From the NCBI GenBank assembly GCA_004380135.1, contig QXCR01000219.1:1-37705 (forward strand): a stretch of 37,705 nt of DNA, in the 5' to 3' direction. The stretch's first letter is position 1; every line of letters starts with the position of its first letter. Below the pieces are notes generated by a model. The model saw only the letters and a list, made by a program, of their open reading frames with translations. It did not search any database and was not told the origin of the DNA. The position numbers and the translations under genes are program-made. Below, piece by piece: positions 19,409 to 29,300 of this stretch. Source of the stretch: Stemphylium vesicarium (taxonomy: Eukaryota; Ascomycota; Dothideomycetes; Pleosporales; Pleosporaceae).

Positions 19409-21197
19409 ATGGTCTCGATGAATCTCTTGAATGTCTATCATGGCGTGGATGCAATTCAACAGTACTTCGATCCCGAAAGACATCCGCCTCTACCACTCGT
19501 GGAGATCCCACAGAAGCTGAACCCGTATTACAACAATGGCGTGCGAATCTTCGCAAAGATGATGTCTATGCACCCCGCCAACAATGTCAAGATCATGCCA
19601 GGTTAGTGTAAAAGCTCAAGCTTCCAAGTTGTATTGTGCTCACCGAAGAACAGCGATGAACATGCTGAGCAAGGAGATGGAGCCACACAAAACGAAGACT
19701 GTGGTCGAGTACTCATCAGGTTCCACGGTAATCTCATTGGCGTTGACTTCTCGTATCTTTCATGGCGTTCATGACGTTCGAGCTTATCTAAGTAATAAGA
19801 CAACATTGCCAAAGCTCAAATTGATGCAATTCTTCGGTCTTAACATGTAGGTATAGCCCTTGTTCAACTCCAAATCGTATCTCGCTGACCTATTAGCACA
19901 CTGTTTGGTGGCCCTTCCCAACCAGAATCACACGACAAACGTGGCGGCATATACCGAGCGAAGTCGTTAGCCCGAGAAGACGAGACCTGCCTGAACGCGA
20001 ATCAGTACGAGAATGATGGCGTATGAAGTCTACCCGCGAGCCTCGAAGCGTTTGTTCACTGACGGCTTCGCAGAACTGGCAGGCCCACGTGAGATGGACC
20101 GGACCTCAGATCCATCAGCAGCTGCCGGACATTGCCTTAATCTGTGCGGGAATGGGGACTGCTGGTACCATGACTGGCCTCGGGCAGTATTTTAAGCAAG
20201 CCAAGCCTTCCGTGACGCGTTTGGGGTAAGTGTTTGCATCTTCAAGACTGTACCTTAGAGACGCTGACTTCCTGCTCATAGAGTCTATACTGCTGCTGGG
20301 GATCGAGTCCCTGGACCACGATCGTTCGCCCTCCTACCTGTAGACTTTCCTTGGAAAGACTCAGTAGACGCTATCGAAGAGGTCGGCTCGAAGGATGCGT
20401 TCAGTCTCTCGCTGCAGCTCTGTCGCGAGGGACTAATCTGCGGTCCGTCGTCCGGCTTCAATCTCCAAGGTATGTCAACGACGGGCATTCGGAACTAAAT
20501 TGACCTCTTGCAGGACTTTTGAATTACCTCGAGAAACGAAAAATTGTAGGGACGCTGTCTGAGCTTGTAGGCGGAGATAGTCTTGCAAATTGCGTCTTCA
20601 TTGCATGCGACTTGCCGTACCAATATGTCGATGAGTACTTCGAGAAGGTCGACCAGAGCGCTTTCTATCCAATTCAGAACCAGGTATGCTTTCACGCGGC
20701 TCCTTGCATGTTGAGACAGCGCTGACATCCCACAGAATCTTGCCGCCGTGGATTTGTATCGGTACGAGGAGAGCTGGGAGCTCGAAGCTGTTGAGGCCAT
20801 ATCTCTGTACTCAAAGGACAACCATGCCACGACTGGGACTGTTTTGATCGATTTGCGCAAGCCAAAAGATTTCGTCTCTGGCAGCGTTCCTGGGTCTTAC
20901 AACCTACCTATACGGAGCTTAACATCCTCGACTCCAAGCCCATTCTTTGACACCACATCTCTAGAGCGCCAGTGGAAAGAGCTCAACTCTATGTTCTCAC
21001 ACAACACGATCAGTGCGTACGACCTGGCAGACAAGAATGTCGTGGTCATCTGCTACGATGGGGACGTCGCGCGGGTCGCGACAAGTATTCTGCGACACAA
21101 AGGTATCGCTGCCAGCAGTGTCAAAGGAGGATTCCGTGCTCTCATTGCTCAGATACCACATCTGCATGCCAATGATCCAGTTTCATTCCAGCACTAA
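19409..21197 (+). CDS. Cysteine-synthase-like PLP enzyme fused to a rhodanese domain
   Basis: Seven exons, 19409-19601, 19654-19846, 19897-20020, 20074-20225, 20282-20469, 20514-20683 and 20736-21197, join in frame (introns 44-56 bp) and encode about 493 residues. The first two thirds resemble fold-type II PLP enzymes: PANNVKIMPAMNML with the probable Schiff-base Lys, VVEYSSGSTVISLAL (substrate loop), QYENDGNWQAHVRWTGPQI, CAGMGTAGTMTG (phosphate loop) and ICGPSSGFNLQG. The last 150 residues form a rhodanese domain: VLIDLRKPKDFVSGSVPGSYNLP, then VVVICYDGDVAR, whose Cys heads the active loop. Such enzymes make or break C-S bonds; rhodanese domains carry persulfide sulfur. The reaction is unproven. 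No targeting signal is obvious. The region upstream holds minisatellites and the divergent MFS gene. Confidence 0.87.
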
Positions 21198-21315
21198 CGT
21201 AGTTTATAAGTGTAAGCAAAAAGGTGATTGATGTTCAGGAGGTGAATATCATAGTATATATAGCTGCTTACAATAAGTGAGTGGACATTACAAGCAAGTA
21301 GTCACCTTACTAACT
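21198..21315. other. 3' flank of the cysteine-synthase-like gene
   Basis: AT-rich noncoding DNA, probably the 3' UTR and terminator. Confidence 0.3.
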
Positions 21316-21444
21316 GATGGAAGGCATAAGTGAGATGTGAACGCGTGTGTCATTGTGAGCTATCAGGAGTGGCTATATAGGAAGAGGAAGCTACACAGAC
21401 GCTAGTCCCAAAGAGGTACACTATGTGACTTGTACCCTCGAACA
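21316..21444 (-). repeat. LTR-like dispersed repeat, copy B
   Basis: Minus-strand reading begins TGTTCGAGGGTACAAGTCAC at 21444 and continues with a CCTATATAGCC box about 70 bp in. It aligns to copy A (7315-7188) over its whole length with substitutions and small indels. Like copy A it lies just downstream of a gene's stop codon. Confidence 0.55.
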
Positions 21445-21618
21445 AAAAGTATTGTGTATTGTTCTGTTCTGTCGTTGTGCTGCTCGTGCTGACCTCTGAA
21501 AGGGCCAGCCGCAGGGTCTGTTTACATGACGTATCTACGATACAGCCGAGGTAAGAGGTGCTTGATAGGGTGAGGAAGTTGCACCAGAACACCAAAACGT
21601 GATCTGCTTCACCTCATA

Positions 21619-22008
21619 ACGTACCTGGCAAGCGAGTGGCCCACGCCAAAACACACCTAAATTGCTGCAAAATGGCCTTTGAGATCTCAACAACGGCTCT
21701 GTATTGTGTTCTAAAATTTGTGGAATAGATTTGCATGCCCAGTCTGATGTCATAACTTAAATCAAGAGGTAATTAATTAACTGCATTGTAGGATACTGTA
21801 CATCTTTATAGGATTAGAGACTAAAACTTAAGATCCTAAGAACTGCAGCCCTAGTAACTTTGTAAAGCTAACAGTGGCCTTAGAGCATGCGCAAGAAGCT
21901 ATGCTAACAATATTAGAGCACAATATAAAGCCGTTGTTGAGATCTCAAAGGCCATTTTGCAGCAATTTAGGTGTGTTTTGGCGTGGGCCACTCGCTTGCG
22001 AGGTACGT
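21619..22008. mobile_element. MITE with about 100-bp terminal inverted repeats
   Basis: Left arm 21619-21718 and right arm about 21909-22008 are inverted copies with only a few mismatches. They begin ACGTACCTGGCAAGCGAG on the left and ACGTACCTCGCAAGCGAG on the right (reverse complement). A TA dinucleotide flanks each end (21617-21618 and 22009-22010), as for Tc1/mariner-pogo insertions. The AT-rich core of about 190 bp has no coding capacity. The TIR differs from that of the element at 30650-32767, so its mobiliser is not in this window. Confidence 0.85.
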
Positions 22009-22744
22009 TAACCGTCACAGAAGTGCACGGTCAAGACGAAATCACAATTGCGCCTACATGAAACCATCAATCTTTCACGTCGACTACCACAGACGCCGAG
22101 TGACAACCTCCAAAACAAACCGCGTCGGCATGTCATTTGGTCGACTCGAGCTGCATGCAAGGCAGACTTCGGTTCTTGGAACCCCTTGAGCTGTAGGATC
22201 TATTGGCCGCCTCGTGGCCGCAAAGCCTGCGCTCAGAATAGGCAAGCATAGCTGCGCGTGACTCCTGCAACAACATGAATGCTGCCACGATCTCGAGACT
22301 GTGGGCGGTGGCAGGACCCTGGTGTTGTGACGGGAACGAGGCTCAGCTCGAGATAACGCTACGCTCGTAGCGTATGGCACACCGGGAGAGCCTCGAGCGA
22401 GAGATTCGGACGATTATGGCATAATAGCGCGGCAAAGCTATGCATTGATTGTGGCCGAATAGACAGCAGCCTATGAGAGAATATGGATATACGGCGGACG
22501 CATCGATTCATTTACCGCTAGATGGCACTCTTCAACGACTGCGTTACGCAAAGCAGACTTCAATCCATTGACACTCTCTTGATATTGTAGGATTTTACGA
22601 GACGCCCCGCGGCAGAGCCTTTGCTCAGAACAGGCATAAACAACTCAAATGCAACCTTAAGTTCTACACAAACAAACCAAATCAGCGTCGAAACTTTGTT
22701 TGATTTGCTTGTTGACAAGTCTGCCCCTATCCCTCAATATCTCT
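22009..22744. other. Intergenic region with diverged tandem repeat
   Basis: No gene. Two segments, about 22158-22252 and 22547-22641, are similar: both start GCAGACTTC, share TTG-TGTAGGAT in the middle and end GCTCAGAA-AGGCA. Their differences are mainly transitions. A hAT-type end lies at 22704-22723. Confidence 0.45.
22704..22723. mobile_element. Third hAT-type terminal motif
   Basis: Reads TTGCTTGTTGACAAGTCTG ending at 22723, nearly the same as the end at 4479. It faces left, so the element lay to the left; no opposite end could be matched. It lies about 20 bp from the 3' end of the multicopper oxidase gene. Confidence 0.5.
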
Positions 22745-25353
22745 CTACAAGCTTAAGAAGAAAATGAAACATGCGGTTGAAAATGGAATAAGTACAAAAG
22801 CTGCGTGGTTACAGGGTGTGCGGTCAGATTGACTGCTACTGGCAGGGCCACTTGGCATTGTCGGTTTAGGTTGCGTCATATTTGGTTGAGCGCCAACCAA
22901 ACTGGCAAGCTGCTCCTCCCCTTCCACTATCACTAATGCCATGCCGCTCTTCCAGGAGCAAACGTCGTCAGCGGTATCATTAGGCAGGGGCATTTCGAAC
23001 ACTCACCACGAGATGCCACTGGATATGACAGTGGAAAAGCCAAGCGCCAGGATTATCCGTCACATACCTGGCTCAACTTAGTCATGAATCAAGAGCCATA
23101 ACTCAGAGCATAGAGAAGGCTTACCGAAGGGCGGCCCACCCAGAAGGTGGCAAATCCACCGTATCTCGATAGGGAGGATTTTGAAGATTGATGAGGGATG
23201 AAGGCGCATCTGTTACGGAATCGTATGGAAAGGCGCCGTCTCCGGTGCCAAGAACCCAAAATTTGTGACCGTGGAGATGCATGGGATGGCCCATCTAGAC
23301 GGGTTAGTTTGATTTCGTGCGATTCGCTCGGAAGGGTGTAGCACATGCAGGATGCATGAGTGGAGGAGAGATTGCCCGAAGAAAAAGCATAAGGCGAAGC
23401 TTACCGTATCCATTGAATCATTCGCGATACGCAGAATAAGATCTATGGTCGAGTTCAATGGCATTTTGAATGTCGTGTTTGCGTTCCAGGCGTCAGATAT
23501 GTTGCCGTAAATAACGGGCGTCTTCGGCTCTGAGTATGGGGAACCATCCACCACCCAGGTAACAATGTCTGTTTGGTTGATCGTAAAAAGTCGGGTAACG
23601 GTAGCTGGACTTGTGGGAGGCATGTTTCCATCGAAGGGAAAGAGTGAGCGCTCATTGAGTGTTGCATTGTCCAGCTTTGCCGATCCATTCGTGAGCAACC
23701 AGACAGAAGAATCTCGGTCTTCTAGAATGTTCACAAAATCGATCCTATTGGAAGCATTGACCTAGAAATTTAAGGGTAAACATTTCTTTGGATGAAGGGT
23801 ACGATATTAGGATGCTTACATTGTAAGACACTATCGCTTGGCCTTCGATGACCTGCTGCATGTCACCGTACGGATATGAGGTGAACCTGAGGAGATAATC
23901 GCTCGGGGCTTGATCAAGCTTTATCATGACAGAATAGCGCTGACCGATCGAGATTTGAAGAACCTAGCTAAGTGAGTGTTGTGAAAATATACCTATTCTC
24001 TATCACACCCACCTTGACTTCTTGTAAACCCACGTAGAGTCCATCTGCAGCGTAGACGAACATGGAATGCGCGTCGAGCGAGACGCTAAGCCTAGTGACC
24101 GAACCGGCATTGACAAGATCTAGAGCAAGCCAGCCAGAGGAAAAGTTGGCAGGGATCGTGAGCAGTGGCGAATTTGTATTGCTGCACGTATCTGGTGGAA
24201 GCGAGCTGAGATTGTAGCCTGGCTTGAACATCATGGGAGGAGAGCAGCCACGTGGGGTCAAGGCAGTGGGCATTGACATGGGAGGCATGACCGACGATTC
24301 GTCGGGAGACTGTATTGCTGTTTTGGAAGGCACGGAGCTGGTGTCCGACAGCATGGCCATGTCCTCGCTCATTGCGGGCGATCTCTTTCGCATATTGGAC
24401 ATCTCCATTGACATGGACAGCATGGCCATCGAGGGCATGGGCGTGCTCGCAGAACCATGCGCAATGGCGGAGGTTACCATGTCCATGCCTAGGCCGGTCC
24501 CAGCAGTGAGGATGGACTCTGGCAGACACTGCACCCGCCCGTATCCGTTTGCCAGTAGGCTATCCACACAGCTAGGGAACGCGCCGGTTTCGAAATACTG
24601 AGCAAAAATGTCATCGGAGAGACGATGGTACCAGTCTGTTAGAAGAACGGGCGTTGCGTCCCGTTCAGCCTGTAGGAGTACGGCTACTTCGTCGTCATTG
24701 TGAGCAAGGGCCTCGAAGGGTCGACGCCTTGATGGAGACGCGTGTATCAGAAACGGGCCCCGGATGGCGTCGTCATAGTATGCTCGAAAGTGAGAGTGAT
24801 ACCAATAAAAGCCGTACTCATCCTTGAGGGAGAAACGGTAGGTGAAGTTCCCGCCCGACGCGATCGGAAACTGCTTGCTGTGTTAGCGTAACATTAATAC
24901 ATGCCTGTGATAGGTATGGCGAAAGAGAATCTGACCTGGGTGACACCTGGCACTCCATCCATCTGCGGTGTCCCTCTTTGGAGAATACCTAACTCCGTTC
25001 GCATCAACTGTTTGATCTCGTCTAGGGCAGGTCGACTTACCGTGCCAGTGGATGGTCGTCTCCACTAGCAAATTATTCTTGACAAACACTTCGACATCGT
25101 CTCCTTCATCGGCCTCGATAAGAGGACCGGGTTGCTGGTCGTTTATGAGATAAACCTCGCGGGAGACTCCGTCTGCAGGCTCGTTAGCTAGTTGGCGGGC
25201 GACGGTAAGGGGTTAATGAACAAAGAACAACTTACCGGGAGCCCTAACTCCGCTGTGAATAGTGAAGTTGTAGGAGCGAAGGGCGGCATGGGAAAGGGGC
25301 GCCTGGAAGAGCAATGGCAAAAGCGCGAAGAATGCCTTGCGAATTGACCACAT
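22745..25353 (-). CDS. Multicopper oxidase (abr1/laccase-ferroxidase type) with Met-rich insert
   Basis: Nine exons, 25353-25236, 25172-25041, 24988-24936, 24870-24013, 23963-23820, 23761-23405, 23294-23125, 23067-23007 and 22948-22745, join in frame and encode about 698 residues. A signal peptide (MWSIRKAFFALLPLLFQ) is followed by the copper ligands: HWHG (81-84), YWYHSH (123-128), HPMHLHGHKFWVLG (557-570) and HCHIQWHL (623-630). Cys624 is the type 1 ligand, with Met at the axial position (634). Residues about 229-315 form an insert with about 17 Met, for example MPSMAMLSMSMEM. A hydrophobic tail (VLIPFSTACFIFFLSL) suggests a membrane or GPI anchor. It oxidises phenols or metal ions at the surface or in secretory compartments; the substrate is undetermined. 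The last acceptor is AAG rather than CAG/TAG, and the third intron acceptor is chosen by frame. Confidence 0.85.
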
Positions 25354-26383
25354 GTCGAGATTGCTAAGGGGTTTAGATTGCGAACGAAATGTCTGTCAGC
25401 TACTGGTGAGGAAGATGGCTGCGGCAGGAAGTGTCTTTTGTATTGTAAAAGAAAGCCAGCGGTAGTTGGCTGAGACGAATCTTGATGCAAAAGATGGGCA
25501 GACTATCGAAAACTGGGGAGGTTCAAAGACCCTTATTTGTCGTGCGGTGTTTGTGCGGATCGGGCTAATGTTCTAGGCTAGTCTCTGTTTGACCAATCAA
25601 ACGTGACACACGGAAGAGTGGGGTCATCCAGGTCGAGGAACGAGATGTCACGAGACAGCCGCATCTTACCTTATATCAATTCATTACGCGCTAGACTATT
25701 GTAAAGTCCCAAACATGCTAAATTCACGCAATGCATTAGTCAATCGAACATCTCTTTGTAGTGGAGTGAGAGCACCTTCTCTTGGGGCCCGTGAGGATCC
25801 ATGAACGTCCACAGGAATCCACGAGGGACCATTGCACATTCCGTTGTTTCATCATCTCGTCCGCATAAACCGCGACCCCGAGAAAAAGGCTGCCGTGGCT
25901 GAAAAGTGGCGTCTCGTTCGAAATCGAGAAGCTTATCAAGCAATGGCTGCCTAGTTGTGTATTTTTCCGAGAGAGGCGCCTGCCCCAACCACTGGTACCA
26001 AACGCCGTGCAACCAAAAGCAGCCGTACGCTGCATCAACTGCGTGTCTTGCGCGGGCGCTAGCTCGACGCCTGATCTAATGAGCGCTTTGTGCGGGCGCT
26101 AGCTCGACGCCTTATCTACTGAGCGCTTTGTGCGGGGCCTAGATCTGCGCGCACAAAACGCGCAGTCGATGTGGCGTGCTATGCGGCCGCCCTCTGCGCA
26201 CTTTGTGCGTCACGTCTGCACTGGCCTAAATAGACAGTCACGCCACCACTTCATTCAGTAGTCCCGGGCCTATTTACGTCAGTGCGTGCCTCTTGGACTC
26301 AGCCCGTAAATTCAAACTGTATTAACTCTACCGCCATCATCCTGTCTTCACTATCACACGTGTCTTGCCTGCACACCTTCATC
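25354..26383. promoter_or_regulatory. Shared divergent promoter region of the oxidase and the copper ATPase
   Basis: About 1.03 kb between two opposite start codons. A CCAATCA box lies at 25592-25598. The motif TTTGTGCG occurs near the oxidase (about 25549) and three times near the ATPase. A minus-strand open frame at about 25740-26012 lacks an ATG and is not recognised. A CTAAATAG box near 26226 could be the TATA element for the ATPase. Confidence 0.5.
26054..26209 (+). promoter_or_regulatory. 40-bp tandem repeat and repeated CTTTGTGCG motifs
   Basis: Two adjacent 40-bp copies begin GGGCGCTAGCTCGACGCCT and end GAGCGCTTTGTGC. CTTTGTGCG occurs at 26086-26094, 26126-26134 and 26201-26209, and the inverted form CGCACAAAACG at 26150-26160. 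The second repeat contains CTTATCT, a GATA-type site on the other strand. No factor can be named; a metal-responsive regulator is a guess from the gene context. Confidence 0.55.
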
Positions 26384-29300
26384 ATGTACTCAGTAGTACT
26401 CTACGCATCGAACCTTCATTGTCCGTCTTGTATCTCCCACGTCCAGGATATCCTAGGCCGCCTACCAGGCATTTTGTCGGCCGATGAGGTGTCCCTGATC
26501 AACCAAACCATACGAGTTGTGTTCAACAGCAAAACCATCAATCATCATTCAATCACAAACGCCTTGACTTCTTCCGCATTCGACATAGAACATGTTGCCC
26601 TTTTCGACAGCCATAGACGCCTAGTCGAAGAGCACGATCTTCCCGCAACCAGCCACAGCAACGCACCGAAGACGTCACCCCAACAGCAGCATATAGATAA
26701 TTGCACTGCCTGCCAGGTCGAATGGGGGCAGGACCGTGCCTCGGTAAAGCTTTCTACAATATCGACCACTGCCGCTACGGCTTCCAATGACAACCCGGCG
26801 GTAATCGACATTGATGACCCGTCCGAATACGATCCTTCTGCCACCTACACTGCGTCATTGTCCATCGAGGGAATGAGCTGTGGTAGTTGCACTGGGAAGA
26901 TCACCGCAGACATGGAAGTCCTACCGTTTGTCACGAAAGTCAACATCGATCTGCTCACCAATAGCGGCGTCGTTGACTTTCATGGGAAGGGCAACATAGG
27001 CCTGATATTGGAGACCGTCAGTGATCTAGGCTACAGCGCAACCCTTGTCAGTTTGGTAGAACCAAGACCAAAATCGAGTCCCACCTACATTGCGACACTA
27101 TCGATTGAGGGAATGAGCTGTGGAAGTTGTATTGGCAAAATCACCACAGGCCTGGAGGGGCTAGACTTTGTGGCGACTGCCAGTATTGATCTGCTTACCA
27201 ACAGTGGGTCGGTGGAATTTTGGGGCGACAAAACGAACCTGGGCCTCATATTGGACAAGGTCGACGATATGGGCTATCATGCAACCGTCGCTGAATTGGT
27301 CGAGCCAAAATCCAGTCTTGCTGGGCAGGAGCGGGTAGTCGAGGTCCAGGTAGACGGCATGCACTGCATCCGCTGCCCAGAGAGGGTCGTAAACATTTTG
27401 GAGACGCTACGTTCTGAAGATGGCAATGCTTCCCGCCTCAGCATATCAAGGGCACCCTCTCTCAAGGTCCCTCGCGTCCAGATTACGTACAAACCGTCCT
27501 TGTCGGAAGGCCTTACAATCCGCCACTTGATATCCACTATTCAGTCTGTCGACCCGGCATTCTCAGTCTATATGTACCACCCCCTCACCCTCGAAGAACG
27601 ATCAAAACGAATTCAGCACAAGGAAAGGCGTTCCATCTTATGGCGTCTAGTCTTCGCTGGACTTGTTGCTATACCTTCTTTGATTATCGGTGTCGTCTAC
27701 ATGGCCCTTGTGCCAAGCGACAATCCTACACGGATGTGGTTCGAGGAGCCTATGTGGGCTGGGAATGCGACGCGGACAGAATGGGCACTGTTTATCATGA
27801 CGACGCCCGTCATGTTCTTCGGCACGGATCTGTTCCATCGGCGTGCATTCAAGGAGATTTGGGCCACGTGGAAAGCGAACAGTGCCGTTCCAATGCTACG
27901 TCGATTCTATCGCTTTGGTAGCATGAATATGCTGATAAGCGTCGGCACGATAGTCGCATACGTTTCATCGCTCGCGGTTCTCATCATGAACGCTACGCAG
28001 AAATCCGAGATACAGCATATGATGAGGATGTCATCCACTTACTTCGACGTCATCACGTTCTTGACATTTTTTATTCTCATGGGTCGATATCTCGAAGCAT
28101 ATAGCAAGGCTAAAACCGGAAATGCTGTTGCGATGCTGAGCAAGCTTCGACCAAGCCAAGCCCTGCTTGTAGGGAAAGACCATGAAGCACAGAAGGTTCC
28201 TGTTGACCAGCTGGAAGTTGGCGATGTGGTCCAGATCCCACAAGGACATTCCCCACCGGCAGACGGTACGGTCGAGCAGGACGGCTCCTTCTCCTTCGAT
28301 GAAAGCTCGCTCACAGGCGAATCAAAGCCCGCACGAAAGACGAAAGGACACACCGTCTTTACTGGAACTGTTAACGTGGCCAATCCTGTAGAAATCAAAG
28401 TCACGGAACTTGGCGGTGCCTCTATGCTTGATCAGATCATCGAAGTCGTCAGGGGAGGGCAGGCCAAACGGGCTCCCATCGAGCGATTTGCTGATATTCT
28501 GACTGGTTACTTTGTACCTGTCGTCACCCTGCTTGCAATCGTTACATGGGTGACCTGGCTTTGCCTCGGTCTCTCCGGCCGGCTGCCCGATGCTTGGCTT
28601 GATTCTGCACAGGGAGGCTGGGCGTTCTGGTCCCTAGAGTTCGCCATAGCAGTTTTCGTGGTTGCATGCCCGTGCGGTATTGGCCTCGCTGCTCCCACGG
28701 CACTGTTTGTCGGTGGTGGACTTGCCGCCAAGCAGGGCATCTTGGTGCAGGGTGGGGGACAGGCCTTCCAGGAAGCATCAAACTTGAATACAATGGTCTT
28801 CGATAAAACCGGCACGCTGACCCAGGGTCAGATGAAGGTTACAGGCTACGAACAACTCAATTCAAAAATCAGGAAAGATAGGATATTCGCGATGGTGCGG
28901 ACAATGGAGGGTATATCGAGCCACCCGATCGCTCAGGCCATAACTACCTATTGCGCCTCTAGCTCGGAAGAGGTCATGATTTCAGACGTACGAGAGATAC
29001 CAGGTCATGGTATGACGGCGAGGTTCACGTTCGGTTCGGAGCCGGGAGAGAATGCCATGGAGACTGCCATTGGGAGTGTAAAGCTACTTGATCTCCTCAA
29101 TGAGACAGAGAAAGTCGACGCATCGGTCAAACAGGGACACAGCATGGACAACAAAAACGCAACAATGTCGAGCACGACTTTGCAGCAAGCTCTCCATCGA
29201 CACCAAATTCAAGGCCACTCCGTCGCCGTCATCGCCATCCGCCACTCCAGCCAGTATGAAGCTGCCGGAATCTTTGCCCTGTCCGATCCACTCCGCCCAG

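Noticed and set aside
22551..22723. Possible 172-bp hAT MITE between CAGACTTC and CAAGTCTG
   Set aside because: The left tip diverges from the hAT end after seven bases and the flanking eight bases do not match.
25736..26038. Open frame in the divergent promoter
   Set aside because: No ATG start, no recognised family and overlap with the promoter; left unassigned.
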